Shown: positions 1 through 11,155, numbered from the stretch's first letter. The stretch: DNA of 64,000 bases from Hansfordia pulvinata (GCA_006538405.1 BJKQ01000011.1:1055501-1119500); one strand, 5' to 3'. A program made the numbers and translations. Notes: generated from the sequence alone by a model not told the origin.

Positions 1-1380
1 CGTCTGCAGCAGGACCGACGCTTGGTCCCAGTACACGTGCTCGCTCTCGATGCTGCCCCCGCGGAGGGCGGCGATGCTGACCACGACGACCTCGACCCGC
101 TTGTCGGTCGGCGGCATCCCCGGCAGCATCCACGGTATCTCGGTCGTGTGGCGGAACTCGACATGCAGCTCGTCGACCACGCGATCCGCGCAAGCCGTCC
201 GCGAGAGTAGAGTAAGTCGTAATGACGGCGGCGAACGCGACAAGAAGTAGTCGCCGTAGAAGCGGCGCAGTTCCGACGCGCCAATGCCGCCGGTGAGCGT
301 CGGCACAAAGGTGCTGTGCGGCGACACGAGCTTCGTGTATGTTTTCATCGTGCGATCGAGATTTCGCGAGTAAAACTTGGCTGTGTCACGGAAAGGTCAG
401 CTCGGCCCTGAATCTCGTGAGTGAGATGCGTACCATCCAGGTTGTCCTCCACCACCCCCTCGGGATCAGCGCCCTTGTCGAGGCTGAAAGCGCGTCGTGC
501 CGTTGCCAGGCTGCGACTCCAGGCCAGCTCAGCCGGCACTCGGTCGTAGTCGTCATCCAGATCCGTCTCGGCAAAGCCCGGGTTGGCGTCTGTGTAGGCA
601 TAGGCCTTGTATCCTGAAAAGTCGAGAGTGCCTCCAGGCCCATGGCCGCTCCCCACCGTCTCTCGCTTGACACGCTGCTTGCCCTGTATCCCCAGCATCT
701 GGGTTTGCTTTGTTACACCCACTGGCTCCGTCGAGGGGAGATGCATCAGGACTGCATTGCCGTTAGCGCTGTGACTGCGCCCAGTCGGATCGGGCCTGTT
801 GCTCACCGTGGACTCCGCCGGGATATCGAGTTTGCGGATCAGGAATGCGGCTAGGGTAGTACGCAATGAGAAGGCCAAGCCGAAAGTCAGGGTTATTATC
901 GAGGACGTAGAAATGCTCCAGACACACCGACGCAGCCTCGCCGTATGCGACAATGCCAAAGAGCTCACACGGCCCAAGGCCCGGGCCCATGATGCTGCTC
1001 CTCTTCTGGTTCGGCCTGGGCCTTTTCGACAGCCCGCTCAGCACGTTGCGATACCCGGCGTCGCCAGCACCTTCGTTCATGGAGATGTACTCAACGTCGA
1101 AGCCCTCAGCGCGCCAGCGCGCCAGCGTCTCCTGATCAAAGTCATCGTCTTCCGAGGTGATGTATAGACGCGGTGGGTCGCGCGGGAAGTCGTTGGACAG
1201 GGAGAGGAAGCCATTGTCGCTAAAGGCAGGCCCGCTCTGGTGACTCGTTGTCACGACTCGGGCGTCGCGCGACCTCGAGGTCGACGATGAAGTCGTTGTG
1301 TTTGCGGTGCCTCGGCGCTGCCGACGACCGTCGTCGGCCCGTACCGTGGTCTTCATTAGGCCCGGCACGTGGAGCTCCAT
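1..1380 (-). CDS. Dienelactone-hydrolase-like / SnoaL-like (NTF2 fold) fusion protein, 3' end off the window
   Basis: I read three exons: 1380-807, 751-434 and 380-1. They total 424 codons and are still open at the edge. The introns (752-806 and 381-433) have GTGAGC and GTACGC donors, GCTAAC and GCTGAC branch points and CAG acceptors, and joining them keeps one frame. The first ~250 residues resemble the fungal dienelactone hydrolase-like domain: an acidic strand region (YITSEDDDFD), then VAYGEAASV, then YYPSRIPDP. The last ~120 residues match a SnoaL-like domain (FYSRNLDRTMKTYT, TLTGGIGASELRRFY, FRHTTEIPWMLPG). Bacterial dienelactone hydrolases carry a nucleophilic Cys in the elbow. Here the elbow-like stretch reads AYGEAA with no Cys, so catalysis is doubtful. 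The N-terminal ~60 residues are low-complexity, and the start codon is the least certain part. Cellular role unknown. Confidence 0.75.
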
Positions 1381-2126
1381 GGTCGCGAGCGCGAGATTGA
1401 CTGCACGGAAAGGAAACGGGGTTGAAGCTGTATTGGCTAGCTGTGTCGCTGTAGAGTGCTAGCAATAATTGGGTGTGATGGGCGCCTGAGTGGTGTCGAG
1501 GAATGAGTGAAGCTGGAGAACGGTGGAATGGCCGGTGCTCGTCCCGCGCAACGTGCCCGTGGTCTTCGCACGGATCGCACGGATAGCCCTTGACGGACAG
1601 CTTGCATATGACGTTGCATGTCGGAGGCAGACGGCTCATAAACGTCCGCCATCTGCGATAGGCAGCTCTTTCGTGGCGGATCGGCTGCAGTAAAGCGCAC
1701 CTACGGGACATGCAGGTTTGGGTTTGCCACCAGAACTTGATTTCCGTCGCGGGCCGGGGTCTCGGGTGGTGCATGTCGTCATTCGTCGTTATCGACAGGG
1801 GTTCTGCCCGGTTGTGTCGCGCGCTGCTTTGCGCTCGGAACAACCCTGGCTGGTTGCAGCGTTCGACATTGAAGAGGTACCTCAGTCATCAATATCCTTT
1901 GTCCGTTTAGGTATCCATCTCACCGAATTAGGGGACTTCCGCGAGGAGAACGAGAGATGAGATGCACGAGTGGTCATTGTTGGACGGTGTTTGGTGAATG
2001 AGTCTCGGCTGCACTTGAGCGGGCTATGAGCAGTGGTTCAGCCAGGCAATGATATATTGTCAGTGGTATATTCATGTCATTATAAGTATGCTTGACAGTC
2101 CGTGGCCTCGCTAAGGCCAGAGACGC
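1381..2126. other. Intergenic: upstream of the DLH/SnoaL gene and downstream of the ZGRF1-like gene
   Basis: About 750 bases with no supported gene. It should hold the promoter of the leftward gene ending at 1380 and the 3' untranslated region of the gene ending at 2127. The AT-rich stretch around 2040-2100 fits a 3' end region. The overlapping short frames lack codon structure or family resemblance. Confidence 0.5.
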
Positions 2127-5100
2127 TCAGCCTGGGCGTTGGAATTCAAAAAGATCGAATGCTTCTCGACTCCATGGACCACCATTTGCCTTCCCAAATC
2201 CGGGGAGCAAAGGCTTGTCTTTGCCTTTCTTGCTTTGAACCCCTATTTGTCTACTTGTCGTGAACCCGTCAGCTGGAAGTGGACACTGTGGCATTTGTCC
2301 TGCGGCATCGGAAGGCCGAGCTGCCTTTCTGCCCCGAGTAGCTGGGTTGACGAGCTTCCGAGGCTGCGGAAGCTCTGGTTCGACGAGGTCGAGTCCGCGC
2401 ATCGATGTTTCTGAAGTGCCCAGGTCTGAGTTGGATCGTATGAATGTGGCGCTTGTGGCCCTTTGGAGCAGCCCGGACACTGTTCGACGAATAGGCCCGC
2501 TCGCGGCAAGGGGTCCAGCTTCCACAAGCACGTCGGAAGCAGAGCGGGCGATAGTGCGCTTTTGCGCTGCGGGTAAGCTGCGATCTGTGGCTGCCTGTCG
2601 TTCCTCTTGATGCCCGTCTCTCGTAGACTCTTGCGCGGGTACCGAAATTGCCGCGCTCTGTTGCACTGTCGATGTCTTCTCGGATCCTGGCTTTGCGTCT
2701 CCCTTTGTTGACTCTTCAACCGCTGGAGAGTCGGAGGCAGTACTTTTGGGGTTCGCCTTTCCGAGGCTCTCTTGCAATGAAGGCAAGCGAGTTGAAGGGC
2801 GTTCAGGCTCCGCGCTGTGTTGGTCATCCTCCGATTTTTGAGATGCCGGAGGGTGCGAATCCGGTGGTGCCGGAGGCATGCTTTGGGGCACAGACTGCCG
2901 AGGAGTACTGGCGGCCGCGGCTAACTTCCTCGGCAGAGCATTTCTCGGCTCAACGGGAACCAGCTGAGCAGATTTCGATGGCTGCGTGGGAAACTCGAAC
3001 TCATCATCGTCAAAGAAATCAAAGGACCCAATGACTTCTTTGCTTCGAATGCTCTTCCGGGCGAGTTTGGCAAGACGTGGCGGTGGTGCCTTGACCGGTG
3101 GCATTAATTCGTCGTCCGAGCTCTCGGCTGCCACATCGTGCGGTTCGTTATCGTCTTCATCGGAAGAGCTAAGGAAAGGAATATTGCTCGACTTTTTCTG
3201 CTTTTTCCTGGCTGGTCTGGCGTCTTGTCGTGGCTCCTCCGGAGAGTGTCGCTTCAGGCGATCTTTCTCAAGAGGAGACGACTTGTGGTGAAAGACAGAA
3301 TCGTCTTGTACTGAACTTTTGCTATTTGTCGTTGTCATTGGCGGCTCGGTTGGAGCAGACTTGGAATTTTCGCGCTCCATCGTATCTGACTTTATTCTCC
3401 CCAGAGCACTGCTGTTGGCCGTCATCAACGTCTTACGTGCTACCTTTGGAGCTGTGCTTCGCTTTTTGACGCTGGCATCGACAACTGGCACATTTTGAGT
3501 GACGGCACACTGCCCCCCCACGAGCTCAGCAGGGTCTGTATCGTTGCGAGGATTCACAGACAGTCCGGCATGGTAGTCTAGATTGGAAGTCTCCGTGAGA
3601 TTGTCTTTTGCAGGTCTTGGATGAACTGCAGGTCCTGATGTCTGCGGTGTTTCTTTCTGGTAGCTCGAGCCTTTTTCCCCATTTCTGGGTTTTCTTGCCG
3701 TGAGACTCTGCCCCGCGGATGATTGTGTGGTTGGGGATGGCTTTGCGCCATTGTCAGATAGCATGAGAAGCCCACGTTTCTTTCTGGGCTTAATCCGTAA
3801 TTCTGTTCTTGGCTCTTCCTCGGCTGCTGGGCCGATAGTTGACTCTTTGAGATTTCGAATGGAAGCCGTCTCGGCTGCAACACTCGTGGACTGACGGGAA
3901 TGTCTCGGCTTATCTGATCTGCGGTCTTCTCGGTCGTCGTCGGATCTGGGGTCTACCTCTGTTGTCGATTGCGGGAGACGTTGCTCTGGAGATTTGCGCG
4001 AAGTGCTAGCAGCTTTGCGCAAGGGCTTGACGGGGTGCGGGTTCTTGGCGGCTTTGGCTCTGTCATTCATCTCGCTTGGGTCAATCTCTACGATGTCTGG
4101 AGATAAACATCTTGCATTGGTAGACTTCGGCTGAAGAGGAGTTGGTACAGGAGCTTCTTGTTGCACGGGTTGGCTTTGCTTAGCGGGTGCATTCGCTCGG
4201 AGGTCGGTTTGTTCAGAGCTGAGGGGGGTGGGGCCCGGGGGCGCGCGATTCTGGAAGCTCGCCCTCGGCGCATCTGAAGCACCATCACTTCGATTGAGAC
4301 TCTTCAAGAGTGGACCTCGAGCGTGAACACTTGACGAGGCCTGTCGACTGCTCGGAGGCTGGACTATCGGGCGAGGGGGCGAGCTTCCTGCAGTCTCGTC
4401 TACTCCTGGACTGGATGAGGGTGTAGGGTCAATATTCCGAGCGGTTGCAGGTCGAGAAAGGGGTTGTCGAGTGGGGGCTGAGCTCATAGGATAGCCAGAG
4501 AGAGTCAGAGGAGCGCCGAACAAGCTCTGCGCGTAGCCGCTCTTACTTGGTGGAGAGGGCTCTCTCCTTCTGCGCTTGGCCGGCGGGGTTTCTGCGTTTT
4601 GTGGAGATGAGGCGGCCTTCTGTCTCTGCTCGTAAGGAGATTCGGAAGGGACCAAGGCGCGGCCATGATGACCGGTGGGGGTTCCTAGGAGTTGGTGTAG
4701 ATGCGAGTGTCGAGGCTGTGCGGTTCGGGCCGGAGAGGGCAGGGCTGACGGCATGGCAACCGACTCGAGGGTGGCGGGGTTGCGGCGAGCGGCGGCCGCG
4801 GACTGTCTCTGGGCCTTTTCTTGGAGCCTCTTGTCGATCAGCTCCGACAGGTCCTGGTCTCGAGTCTCGACGCACTCGGATACCTGGACCATGACGCCAC
4901 CGGAATCAAGGCGAAACTCTTCGCCCTCGCCAAAGTCATAGTCCTCGCACCAGTGGGTTCCGCCAACCGAGTAGCCGCCCTCATCGCTAACGACGATGCG
5001 CTTGTTCCAGGTGTGGTATTTGAGGCGGCCATCTTGCCATCGTTTCTGCTTGCGGCGCAGGTCGTGGGTGTAGAGGCACAGGAATTCGAGGACTGGGGCT

Positions 5101-5168
5101 TTGGTGTGCTGGGAGGAAGTCGAAACCGGGTTAGGCGTGGGTCGGACGATCTGGACCGGGTATGACAT
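2127..5168 (-). CDS. ZGRF1/Mte1/Dbl2-type protein (DUF2439 N-terminal domain)
   Basis: This is a single uninterrupted frame of 1013 residues. Residues ~25-110 form the DUF2439 (ZGRF1 N-terminal) domain: VLEFLCLYTHDLRRKQKRWQDG, then YHTWNKRIVV, then THWCEDYDF. The next ~850 residues are Ser/Pro/Lys-rich and probably disordered, with basic patches (KKRGLL, ARKKQKKS) and acidic Ser patches (SSSDEDDNE) that look like nuclear localisation and kinase target sites. The last residues carry GPWSREAFDLFEF, a C-terminal motif I associate with fungal members. Budding yeast Mte1 and fission yeast Dbl2 act with the Mph1/Fml1 helicases in recombination at double-strand breaks and stalled forks, so a nuclear repair role is inferred. 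There is no helicase domain, unlike vertebrate ZGRF1. Most of the length is the linker; yeast members are far shorter. Confidence 0.8.
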   Translation of the reverse strand: MSYPVQIVRPTPNPVSTSSQHTKAPVLEFLCLYTHDLRRKQKRWQDGRLKYHTWNKRIVVSDEGGYSVGGTHWCEDYDFGEGEEFRLDSGGVMVQVSECVETRDQDLSELIDKRLQEKAQRQSAAAARRNPATLESVAMPSALPSPARTAQPRHSHLHQLLGTPTGHHGRALVPSESPYEQRQKAASSPQNAETPPAKRRRREPSPPSKSGYAQSLFGAPLTLSGYPMSSAPTRQPLSRPATARNIDPTPSSSPGVDETAGSSPPRPIVQPPSSRQASSSVHARGPLLKSLNRSDGASDAPRASFQNRAPPGPTPLSSEQTDLRANAPAKQSQPVQQEAPVPTPLQPKSTNARCLSPDIVEIDPSEMNDRAKAAKNPHPVKPLRKAASTSRKSPEQRLPQSTTEVDPRSDDDREDRRSDKPRHSRQSTSVAAETASIRNLKESTIGPAAEEEPRTELRIKPRKKRGLLMLSDNGAKPSPTTQSSAGQSLTARKPRNGEKGSSYQKETPQTSGPAVHPRPAKDNLTETSNLDYHAGLSVNPRNDTDPAELVGGQCAVTQNVPVVDASVKKRSTAPKVARKTLMTANSSALGRIKSDTMERENSKSAPTEPPMTTTNSKSSVQDDSVFHHKSSPLEKDRLKRHSPEEPRQDARPARKKQKKSSNIPFLSSSDEDDNEPHDVAAESSDDELMPPVKAPPPRLAKLARKSIRSKEVIGSFDFFDDDEFEFPTQPSKSAQLVPVEPRNALPRKLAAAASTPRQSVPQSMPPAPPDSHPPASQKSEDDQHSAEPERPSTRLPSLQESLGKANPKSTASDSPAVEESTKGDAKPGSEKTSTVQQSAAISVPAQESTRDGHQEERQAATDRSLPAAQKRTIARSASDVLVEAGPLAASGPIRRTVSGLLQRATSATFIRSNSDLGTSETSMRGLDLVEPELPQPRKLVNPATRGRKAARPSDAAGQMPQCPLPADGFTTSRQIGVQSKKGKDKPLLPGFGKANGGPWSREAFDLFEFQRPG

Positions 5169-7445
5169 TGTGGTAGTGGTGCTGGACCTGGGCTCAAGAT
5201 CGTGCGGTCAAGTCCATGTCTGGCCAGATGGCGATGGCAGACTCGTGAGCGGCGGCCAGCGCGGACAGGGGTCGATGGCGGCGCGATGCTCGGTTGCTCT
5301 GCAGATACAGAGGTGAGGCGACGGAGGGGTGGGAGTGCGCGGATGGGCCGCAGCGCGTCGTTGCACGCGTTGGGGCAGGCGTCCATTTACTCGTTCACCC
5401 CACGAAGACAATTTGGCAGGCGCGCAGCAGTACGAGTACTCGTACAGGCAGCTGCAACTGCCTTGCCAGGCAGCGTCCAGTGCGGGCACGAATTGGTGTC
5501 AGTGTGGCGGCCCAGTGAAGCTAGCGCACAACGCGCTGCAAGTCTCAAGTCAACGTCCACTGTATCGCCACCAACAGGCTCGACGCGTAGTCACGTGAGC
5601 ACTTTGGAGGTTTCCTCCACCAAGTAGAGGTCGACTCGAAAGATGCTTCGAGTTGCATGGCAACGTGGATTTGAATTGTGCCTAAGACAACTAGCACATA
5701 GCATGCTTTGTACGAATTGCCTGTCTGAATCGTATTGTGTCGTATCTTATTCCGTGACACGGGGTTGCGGTCTTGATCTGCCACCTGAAGTGGGCACCGA
5801 AGAGGTGGGAATCACGCGCCGTGACGTCAGTCTGTGCACCCAGACGTCTGGCTGATGAAATCCGTAAGAGGGCGATCAAAGGTCTGAACCACGGGAACCC
5901 TCAGCAGTCAACACTGGCGGCTAGCTTCTACTCCGAAAACAACACGAATAGGGGCAGCAAGTCTTTCACCACCAGTGCCCCAGGTTGCCGCGCGTGGCGG
6001 TGCCGCCCTAGCCGACCAGCCAAGCGTCGGCAGCTTCTAGATGTGGGCATCCCAAGTACGAGCACGGGGCGCATCGCACGCGCGTCCCTGTGCGAGTACA
6101 CGCAGGCAGTATTACGGGTATCCGTAAAGCCCACGCACGAGTGCAACCGCTGCGCGGGCTGCCTGTTCCGGCCAGATCAAAGGACCTCGTGTCTGCCCGT
6201 GTCTGACATTGGCCCTTGCCCATTCCACGGGCGACTTTGCCTGGTCAGGTAGATCCGCAGTCCATTGGCGAGTCAACGGAGTACATTGGATATTCGTGGG
6301 GCTTTTCGGGCGGACAGGGTCCTCTTTGGCGTTGGCCCACACGCGTTCTCACCAGCAGACGTCGCACCCTGAAACGCGCTTTTCTTGCTTTCTGGAAGAT
6401 GGGGAAAGGTGTGTGGCTGACGCGATACCGGAAAATTCGTATTGTGACCCCTGGAGCTGACCTATCCGTACATTCATGTAGGTACGAAGAAGTTCCATTC
6501 GTCAGTGAAGCCCCTAGCAAGTCCCTTCTTCTGATTAGGAGAACAAGACATACCTATTTCAAGTGTCTGTGGGAGACAGGTCGTGATGTGTCGTGCCAGA
6601 CACTCGCACAACAGATCAGAATTGGCAGAATATTCCTGCGGAGTAGAAGCCCTCGCGGGCCAGACCGCCAACCTGACTTCCAGCCGTTTGACCCTCTGGG
6701 GTGACGGCAACTCATTCCAAATCCAAGAAAAGCCAGCCAGGCCCAGATGCAGCCACGGCGTGCACCATATAAGGCAGATTATCAACACAGCCCCGATTCC
6801 AACGGCAGCTCTGTAGTACGAGTAACGGTCACTACCCGGGCGGTCGGGCTCTCCGCGTACCATTCATGATGTCGGCCCTCGTTGGATCTTCGTAAACCGT
6901 TGATGGCCATTTGTACCTACAGTGCATTCAGTGCCTGACCTGGATCCCCAGCGTTGCATGCCTCGAGCTGCTCGGTGTTCAACCCGCAGGACCAAGAACC
7001 AGACCAGGGGTCGAGCCTTCCTTCCTTGTGGGCGGCAGGGGTCCGTCCGTCCCATCCCCAGCCAGCTTGAACTTTACCAGGCCTCATCACTCATCAGCCT
7101 CTGTAACCTTGACCTGTCCCCTCTCGCTCTTTTTGTGCTCCCGTCCAGCTTCTACTCCCCACGTCATCGAATCGGGCTCTGACCTCTTTTCTACATACCA
7201 CCGGTACTTTTCTTCACCGGCAACCTCGTCGTCGCCCATCAACCCGCGCATCGCGCACCCCGCATCCCGTGGCAGCAGGTTGAAAGCGCTCCATTCGTTT
7301 CGTCTTCCATCTACGTCGACCCAGCCACGGCCTTGCCTCAGACGGGCTGTAGCTGAGATTCCACCGCCGATGCGAACGCTGTTCAGTTCGCCTCACGCCT
7401 TCACGCACTCCCAGCCAACATCAACTCCCACGCCTAAAACCCACG
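5169..7445. other. Divergent intergenic region between the ZGRF1-like and BAR-SH3 genes
   Basis: About 2.3 kb between two genes transcribed away from each other, so it holds both promoters. I see no credible gene. It contains the perfect 14-nt palindrome at 5431-5444 (TACGAGTACTCGTA). The last ~400 bases before 7446 are pyrimidine-rich, as is common for fungal leaders. Confidence 0.5.
5431..5444. repeat. Perfect 14-nt palindrome of the TACTCGTA family
   Basis: TACGAGTACTCGTA equals its own reverse complement. The same half-site recurs in most intergenic regions of this window (see findings). Function unknown. Confidence 0.75.
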
Positions 7446-9162
7446 ATGCAGACCGTTAATCGGCAATGGGGCAAGCTCCGCTATAAAAGCCCTGGCAACA
7501 ATGCGCAGGTGGCAGCGCTGCTGGGCGACTACGAGGACGTTGACAGGGTTTTACACAAGGTATTTATTTACCCGGACCTGCTCCTGCAACATATTCCAGC
7601 CACGGCTCCGAGTCCCACACAGCAAGGTGCAAGCTGACCTTCTCTACCCAACAGATCACCGACCAAGCCAGATCATGGAGAGACGCCTGGGCAAACATAG
7701 TGCAGACACAGCTGGGTATTGTCGCCGAATATGAGGGCCTCATAGACCCCATCGCGGGCGCCACCGACGGACTCGGCAAGACCCTGGCTCCCACCCCCGA
7801 GGCGATCGTCGAGCGAACCGCCAAGCTGCGCGAGGTCTTTACTGAGCTCCGGACAGACCTGTTGGAGGAAATTGCACAGATCGACTCGAGGGTCATCGGT
7901 GTCTTAACAGAGACGCGCGACTGCATTGCGCCCTTCAAGAAATCTATCAAAAAGCGCGAGAACAGGCGCCTGGAGCACGAGCAGGCGCAACAGAAACAGA
8001 GCAAGCTGCAGAGGAAAATGGGCAAGAACCCCAAAGAAGACAAAGCTGTCGAGAAGGCCGAGGCCGAATGCGTCACCACCAAAGAGGTATGTCCCAACTT
8101 CCATGACTCCTTGCATTGCCCCTCCACACCCATTGACACCCCCAACAGGCTTTCGATTCGATCGACGTCTACCTACGACAGGTGTTGCCTCCAGTTGTGG
8201 CGTCGACGTTTGAGATTGTGCCGCCGGTCCTGGCCAGCATGATCCTTATACAGAACCGGCTTCTAGGGCTTTATTACACTGCTTTGCACGGCTACTGCGA
8301 GGACTATGGGTTCCCTTCTCCGCCGCCGCCAATGGAAGAGGTGGTAGATGCTTGGTCGGCGGCCTACATGTCTGCCCGACAGGATATAGAAGACTTGCCC
8401 TGTGTCGCCAGTGGCAAGATGGCCCGGCAAGCCCTGCCCGGTCAAAATGGGTCGCCTACAGGGAGTCTCACGGAGTCGCCGGGAAACGGCATGCGCAAGC
8501 CCTCATTTGGAGCGCTTCCTTCTCGCCCTGCTCGCTTTCCCTCAATCCCCTCGTTACCGTCAACCCAGTCAACTCCGTCAGAGAGACCCGGCCCTCCAGC
8601 ATCACGGAAACCAAGCACCTCGCATCTAACTGATCATCTCACGCCGACTGACTTCACTGCTGCCGCTAGGTTGGCCAACCCGAGCAGCTCCATAGCGCCG
8701 TCTCCATCGGCCAACCCGCGCACCGATTACTTTGGACACCAAACCAGAAGGCCATCGGCGTCGACGACAATATCGAACCTATCTCAGAACCAAGGGTATG
8801 GATCATGCGCACGAACCCCGAGTCCAGGAGTTTCGGCCAGCCCTGTGAGAACGCCTGGCTCCACAGTCTCCAGTTTGGGAAATGCCACGAACGCGGCATC
8901 TGTGATTGCCAAGAAGAAGAAGCCACCTCCGCCTCCTCCCAAGCGCATCGGCAGCAAGCCCTTGGAGGAGTTTGTAGTGGCCCAGTTCAACTTCGACGGC
9001 CAGAGCGGAGACGACTTATCCTTCCGTGAGGGTGACAGGATACGCATTGTCAAGAAAACCCAAACAGATCAAGATTGGTGGGTGGGGAACTTGGCGGAAG
9101 GGAGGGCAGTTTTCCAGCGAACTACTGCAAGGCGGCGTGAGGGGGTGTTGGTCCTGGCATAA
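7446..9162 (+). CDS. BAR-SH3 domain protein (amphiphysin/Rvs167-like), frame broken inside the SH3 domain
   Basis: Exons are 7446-7559, 7655-8086 and 8149 onward. The introns (7560-7654, donor GTATTT; 8087-8148, donor GTATGT) end in CAG, the first with a GCTGAC branch point. Residues ~1-240 form a helical BAR-like region with a charged coiled-coil segment (KKRENRRLEHEQAQQ). A Ser/Pro-rich linker follows, then a basic-proline stretch (AKKKKPPPPPPKR), then an SH3 domain starting VVAQFNFDGQSGDDLSF and reaching DQDWWVGNL. BAR-SH3 proteins bind and bend membranes at endocytic and actin sites. In the written frame the SH3 ends in unrelated residues and stops at 9162. One base earlier, from 9096, the frame reads GREGSFPANYCKAA and stops at 9138-9140, the expected SH3 end. 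One base therefore seems missing near 9094. With it the protein is 512 residues, versus 519 as written. Confidence 0.8.
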
Positions 9163-9902
9163 CGACGCGACACGTGGAGAACAAGTATTGAGAGTCTCGA
9201 AAGTGGGACGCTCTGGTATGTGTTGAGAATACGCCAGTGCCCGGCCGAATCGTCGAGTGGTGGGACGTTTGCATTTGTGGAATTCCTGATGTCGAAACGG
9301 TGCTGTGAGTAGTCATCCAGACGATCCGCAGGTCGACTGGACAGTATTTCTGGACATTGTCTGGCAATCTAGCAGTCAGTACCGCATTCGTTGGGCCGAG
9401 GCAGTAAGCATTGAATGACTGTTCGTTCTTTGAAACGGGCGCGTGTTTAGAGTCAGATGCTGTAGAGGGGTCGGCATCAATGGATAATGTCCTACTTTCA
9501 ACAGTTTCAGTGCCCAAAAGCGTTGGCCAGTGGGTTTTCAGCGAGACTTGGCATGATTAGAATGATATTTATAATGACTCTATTCCCCATCTTATCGCGC
9601 GTCGATGACAAGGCCGTGTCGCGCCTTTCGGGTGGTGGACGCGACCACTCGAGCGCGGGGCAGCCCGGAAGGTGACTGAGTGACGCGCATTACACCCCGC
9701 CAAATGCTCAGAGATCCACCAGCACCGGTCCCGCCTTGCCCCTCTTTTTATTTTTCCATGCGAAACCGGCGACTTCTTCCGCGACCGCCGACATTTGCAA
9801 GCAGAGATGCATCCAGTATCAAGAAAAGAACACCAAGCTCTGCGGAACCCTCCCCAACGCCGACCTCCCGTGCAGGACAAGAAGAGGATAGCGACGAGAG
9901 CC
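9163..9902. other. Intergenic between the BAR-SH3 and YAE1 genes
   Basis: About 740 bases. The first part is the 3' flank of the BAR-SH3 gene, with an AT-rich patch near 9550-9590. The rest should be the YAE1 promoter. Nothing else was recognised. Confidence 0.45.
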
Positions 9903-10723
9903 ATGCATCTGACGCCCGCCGCCCCGCGCGACGAGCAGCTCTACTACCAGATGGTGTCACGCGGCAGCGGCGCCGTCGACGGCCCCGAGCAGCAGCAGCA
10001 GCAGCAACAAGAATACGAGGACCCCCTCGGCGACGTGTTCGGGTCGGACTCGGAGCACGGCGACGGCGACGGCGCGCCGGGGCGGGGCCGGCAGCGCCCG
10101 ACACCACGACGTCAGCCGACCTGCGCCGCCTGCAGTCCACGCACGTCACCGTGGGATACCGCGAGGGCATCCTGGTGGGCAAGGCTGGCAGCATCCAGGC
10201 CGGGTTCGACGCCGGGTACGGGCTGGGCGCGCAGGTCGGTCTCAAGGCGGGCCAGCTGCTGGGCCTGCTGGAGGGCGTCGCCACGGCCGTTGCCGGCGGG
10301 GGTGCGCAACCGCGGCGGCAGTCTGACGGTGAGGGCGCGGGGGTTAGCGAGAAGGAAGAAGAAGAAGAGGCCCCGGAGACGGCCAGGCGGCTGCTGTACG
10401 GGGCCAGGGCGGACCTGTGCACGCAGCGCGTGTTCGACCAGGAGTTCTGGCACCCGGACGGGACGCAGCGGTTCGACGTGCCGGCGGCGGCGGCGGAAGG
10501 AGAGGAGGCCATCGCCGACGCGCACCCGCTCATCCGCAAGTGGACGGAGCAGGTCGAGCGGCAGATCCAAGCGTGGGGCCTGGTCATGGAGCTGCCCTCG
10601 CTGCAGCAGGCGCGGCAGCCGGGGGCGAAGGACGAGGCAGAGGCTGCGGGCGGCGGGGAGCAGGCCAAGAGCAGCGGTGCGCCCAAGCCCGACAAGCCGA
10701 GCCGCCAGGCCATGGACTGGTGA
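9903..10723 (+). CDS. YAE1: Yae1 family protein (deca-GX3 motif), one internal frame break
   Basis: Yae1 works with Lto1 as an adaptor that delivers the ABC protein Rli1 to the cytosolic iron-sulfur targeting machinery. The N-terminus (from ATG 9903) carries a Gln run and EDPLGDVFGSDSE, the acidic entry typical of the family. The core, in another frame, reads STHVTVGYREGILVGKAG and then a series of glycines every fourth residue (GFDAGYGLGAQVGLKAGQLLG), which is the deca-GX3 signature. The two parts lie one frame apart. The junction falls in GC-rich sequence around 10070-10110 with no credible intron, so one missing base is the simplest reading (273 residues after repair). An insertion with KEEEEEEAPE separates the core from the C-terminal half (FDQEFWHP, HPLIRKWTEQVE). 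The protein ends in Met-Asp-Trp. The upstream in-frame extension of the core frame is Arg/Ala shadow sequence. Confidence 0.78.
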
Positions 10724-11155
10724 GGTCTTTCTGTGCGCCCTTTGCCGCGGAGGCGCGCTCTTCCGCACGGTTCGATTGGTTGGCATCCGAAGACGACTTG
10801 CATGGCGGTGCTCCCGCGCGCCTCGCTTTCGTGGGTGGGAGGACCGTGACCATATGCCTTCCATCAGACACTCTTACATGCTTGAGAAATGCTTCTGCGA
10901 TCAATTCCAAGGCATCGCCACCCCGGCTTCACAGCACGAGATCTCATCACGGCAATCACTCGGAAGACAGATCACCGGCTACAACCTCCTACACATCTGT
11001 TTTTAACCGTCATGCCAAGGCTACGTGGACTCTCTCCGCATCAACACACCTCGACCCCTTGCGAAAAAACGCCACTCTGCCACATGGAAGGATCTTTGCT
11101 TGTGAGAAGAAGAAGCCAGAGGGGAAAAGAAAAGAAGAAGAAAAAACGAAGAAAA
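10724..11155. other. Convergent 3' region between YAE1 and the dehydratase-like gene
   Basis: About 430 bases between converging genes, expected to hold both 3' untranslated regions and polyadenylation signals. A purine-rich stretch lies near 11105-11150. No gene seen. Confidence 0.45.

Noticed and set aside
8087..8148. Read-through extension of BAR-SH3 exon 2
   Set aside because: GTATGT donor and AACAG acceptor are clear and splicing continues the BAR-like helix in phase.
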